This document shows, piece after piece, positions 50,564 to 51,590 of a stretch of DNA of 51,590 nucleotides. A program made the translations under genes and the position numbers. The first letter of the stretch is position 1. Each line of letters starts with the position of its first letter. Source of the stretch: an uncultured Lachnospiraceae bacterium (GTDB taxonomy: Bacteria; Bacillota; Clostridia; Lachnospirales; Lachnospiraceae); NCBI GenBank assembly GCA_902780385.1, contig CACZFF010000032.1:1-51590 (forward strand). The letters are read 5' to 3'. Under the pieces are notes generated by a model. That model was given only the letters and a program-made list of their open reading frames with translations, did not search any database and was not told where the DNA came from.

Positions 50564-51590
50564 TTACAGCACATAGACAAGGCCTCTGTTTTTCCTGGCG
50601 ACCGTGCACTTGTCTGCCCGGAAGTTTTTCTTTCCGCACCCAACAGCCTGGAAATACTCGCCCCTGTTGCTCTGCCCGGACTTGATGTAGCGCTGCCCTC
50701 CATAGAAGAACTCAGCCCCGGGAAGGACGCGTGCCGGGTCGTTCATGAGGCGCTTGCTCTTTACGACATGCAGCACCGATATCTGCTGCCTTGACAGCCC
50801 AAGCTGGCTCAGCGCCGGGCCCTGCTGTTCGTAGCGGGGCTTCCGGTTCTTCGCTATGGTGGTGTACTTTGGCTCGCCTTTTTTGGTGAAGCCTGTCTGT
50901 ACCTGGTAGGCACGTTCCCTCTGGCTCTTGATGAGCGCCCGGTCATGGCGCCTGAACTGCCTTACCTCAAAGATATGCGCATTGTCTGTTACGTCAGATA
51001 TCGGCGCCCCGTAAGCGGCGATGCAGACCGCGTCGTCCGCGTGGGTCTTTCCTGTAGAGAGGAGCTCCCTTACAGCGGCAGTCTCCCTGCCGGTGCAGGT
51101 GTCCACAGAGGGGAACATTTTCTCCAGCCCTTTCAGGATCCCGGGGACGGCCTGGTTCAGGACTGATGTCCCGGCATAGCGCTTTCTTTCTCCGTCAGCC
51201 GGGAGTTTGAGCTCTTTCCTGTGGAGCTTGTCGTGGCAGGACATGCAGAGGCCCGCGATGTTGTACCAGCACTCACTCCCTCTTTTGCCCCTGGGCAGGA
51301 TGTGGTGGTAGTGCTCTATGACCGCCTTCCCGCAGCACAGGCACTTCCCTTCCTGCAGGTGCCAGATGTAGTCCTTCACGTCACGGTAGCCCCTGAGTTT
51401 CCCGTTCTGGAAGTCGGTACCGTAAACGGAACCGTCATCCAGCTGCATGAAGGCGAACTTATTGACCTCCAGTGTCCAGCTGTCTACAGGGAGGTACTTC
51501 CTGATCCGCCGGACCATGTTCACATGGGTGCGGATGAGCTGTTTTACGGAAGGCGTCACCCAGCCCTTCGGGCGGCTGCGGTTGTTGAAC
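50564..51590 (-). CDS. iscB: IscB RNA-guided nuclease, partial at the window edge
   Basis: The frame runs open to the right edge, so the N-terminus (RuvC I) is missing; 341 residues are seen. The first visible residues, FNNRSRPKGWVTPSVKQLI, belong to the Arg-rich bridge helix and its exit. Then come RuvC II (WTLEVNKFAFM), an HNH domain (EHYHHILPRGKRGS) with zinc pairs CLCC and CMSC, RuvC III in GKTHADDAVCIAAYG and a C-terminal RNA/target-recognition region. All visible catalytic residues are intact. IscB is the ancestor-type relative of Cas9 and cuts DNA guided by an omega RNA encoded upstream of the gene, here beyond the window. A GTG at 51559 is not the real start. No TnpA is visible. Confidence 0.92.
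   Translation of the reverse strand, partial: FNNRSRPKGWVTPSVKQLIRTHVNMVRRIRKYLPVDSWTLEVNKFAFMQLDDGSVYGTDFQNGKLRGYRDVKDYIWHLQEGKCLCCGKAVIEHYHHILPRGKRGSECWYNIAGLCMSCHDKLHRKELKLPADGERKRYAGTSVLNQAVPGILKGLEKMFPSVDTCTGRETAAVRELLSTGKTHADDAVCIAAYGAPISDVTDNAHIFEVRQFRRHDRALIKSQRERAYQVQTGFTKKGEPKYTTIAKNRKPRYEQQGPALSQLGLSRQQISVLHVVKSKRLMNDPARVLPGAEFFYGGQRYIKSGQSNRGEYFQAVGCGKKNFRADKCTVARKNRGLVYVL

Noticed and set aside
50564-51590. Cas9 fragment
   Set aside because: RuvC II, HNH and RuvC III lie close together, no REC lobe is present, and the size and subterminal hairpin fit IscB.

Overview
The window is chromosomal DNA from a low-to-mid GC Gram-positive anaerobe, most likely a Clostridia member close to Lachnospiraceae. 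Supporting signs are strong AGGAGG-type ribosome binding sites with frequent GTG and TTG starts, a dcw cell-division cluster led by mraZ, an acetate kinase next to tmcAL, a CotH-family protein, radical-SAM activase-like and NSS transporter genes, and a Tn916-type integrase/excisionase pair. The species assignment is inference.

Layout. 0.1-3.7 kb: a four-carbon sugar-acid kinase and a beta-hydroxyacid dehydrogenase, divergent from a GntR regulator, with a promoter and paired palindromic operators between them. 4-6 kb: a CotH-family membrane protein. 6-9.9 kb: ackA, tmcAL and a MarR regulator with its operator. 10-18.5 kb: mixed housekeeping and accessory genes. These are an ADP-ribosylglycohydrolase-like/SseB-like fusion with a damaged metal site, a Cof phosphatase, an alpha/beta hydrolase, an FtsK-like protein without a Walker A lysine, a phosphoglycolate phosphatase-like HAD protein, an aldose epimerase and an RluA-type pseudouridine synthase. 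18.6-23.6 kb: a lipoprotein, an NSS transporter, a small radical-SAM protein, a 700-bp repeat-bearing spacer, a 5'-truncated FN3 gene and tRNA-Ala(CGC). 23.8-35.6 kb, read leftward: the dcw cluster mraZ-rsmH-ftsL-pbp-mraY-murD-ftsW-ftsQ-ftsZ, which drives septal wall synthesis; murE, murF, murG, murC and ftsA are not in the window. 35.8-38.2 kb: lgt and ychF.

From 38.2 kb to the right edge the content changes to an integrative element inserted upstream of ychF. It has a perfect tandem 23-mer at its border, a Tn916-type integrase and excisionase, a decayed TnpB with its right-end RNA hairpins, a class B sortase, a membrane-anchored Mrr-like nuclease and several proteins I do not recognise. Within it lies a gene pair encoding a WGR-PARP ADP-ribosyltransferase and a fused Cas4/AddB-like nuclease plus UvrD-like helicase. 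An IscB RNA-guided nuclease gene is cut by the right edge. The PARP plus nuclease-helicase pair is the best candidate for an undescribed system, plausibly anti-phage or element-maintenance.

Several repeat families are scattered outside genes. They include a 58-59-bp double-hairpin element present twice (7.6 and 21.5 kb), a 33-bp palindromic element present twice in opposite orientation (13.7 and 22.8 kb), a perfect 29-bp-arm hairpin between murD and mraY, three 47-bp direct repeats beside ychF and four 16-bp repeats at 22.25 kb. Coding tandem repeats occur in ftsL, lgt and the RluA-type gene.
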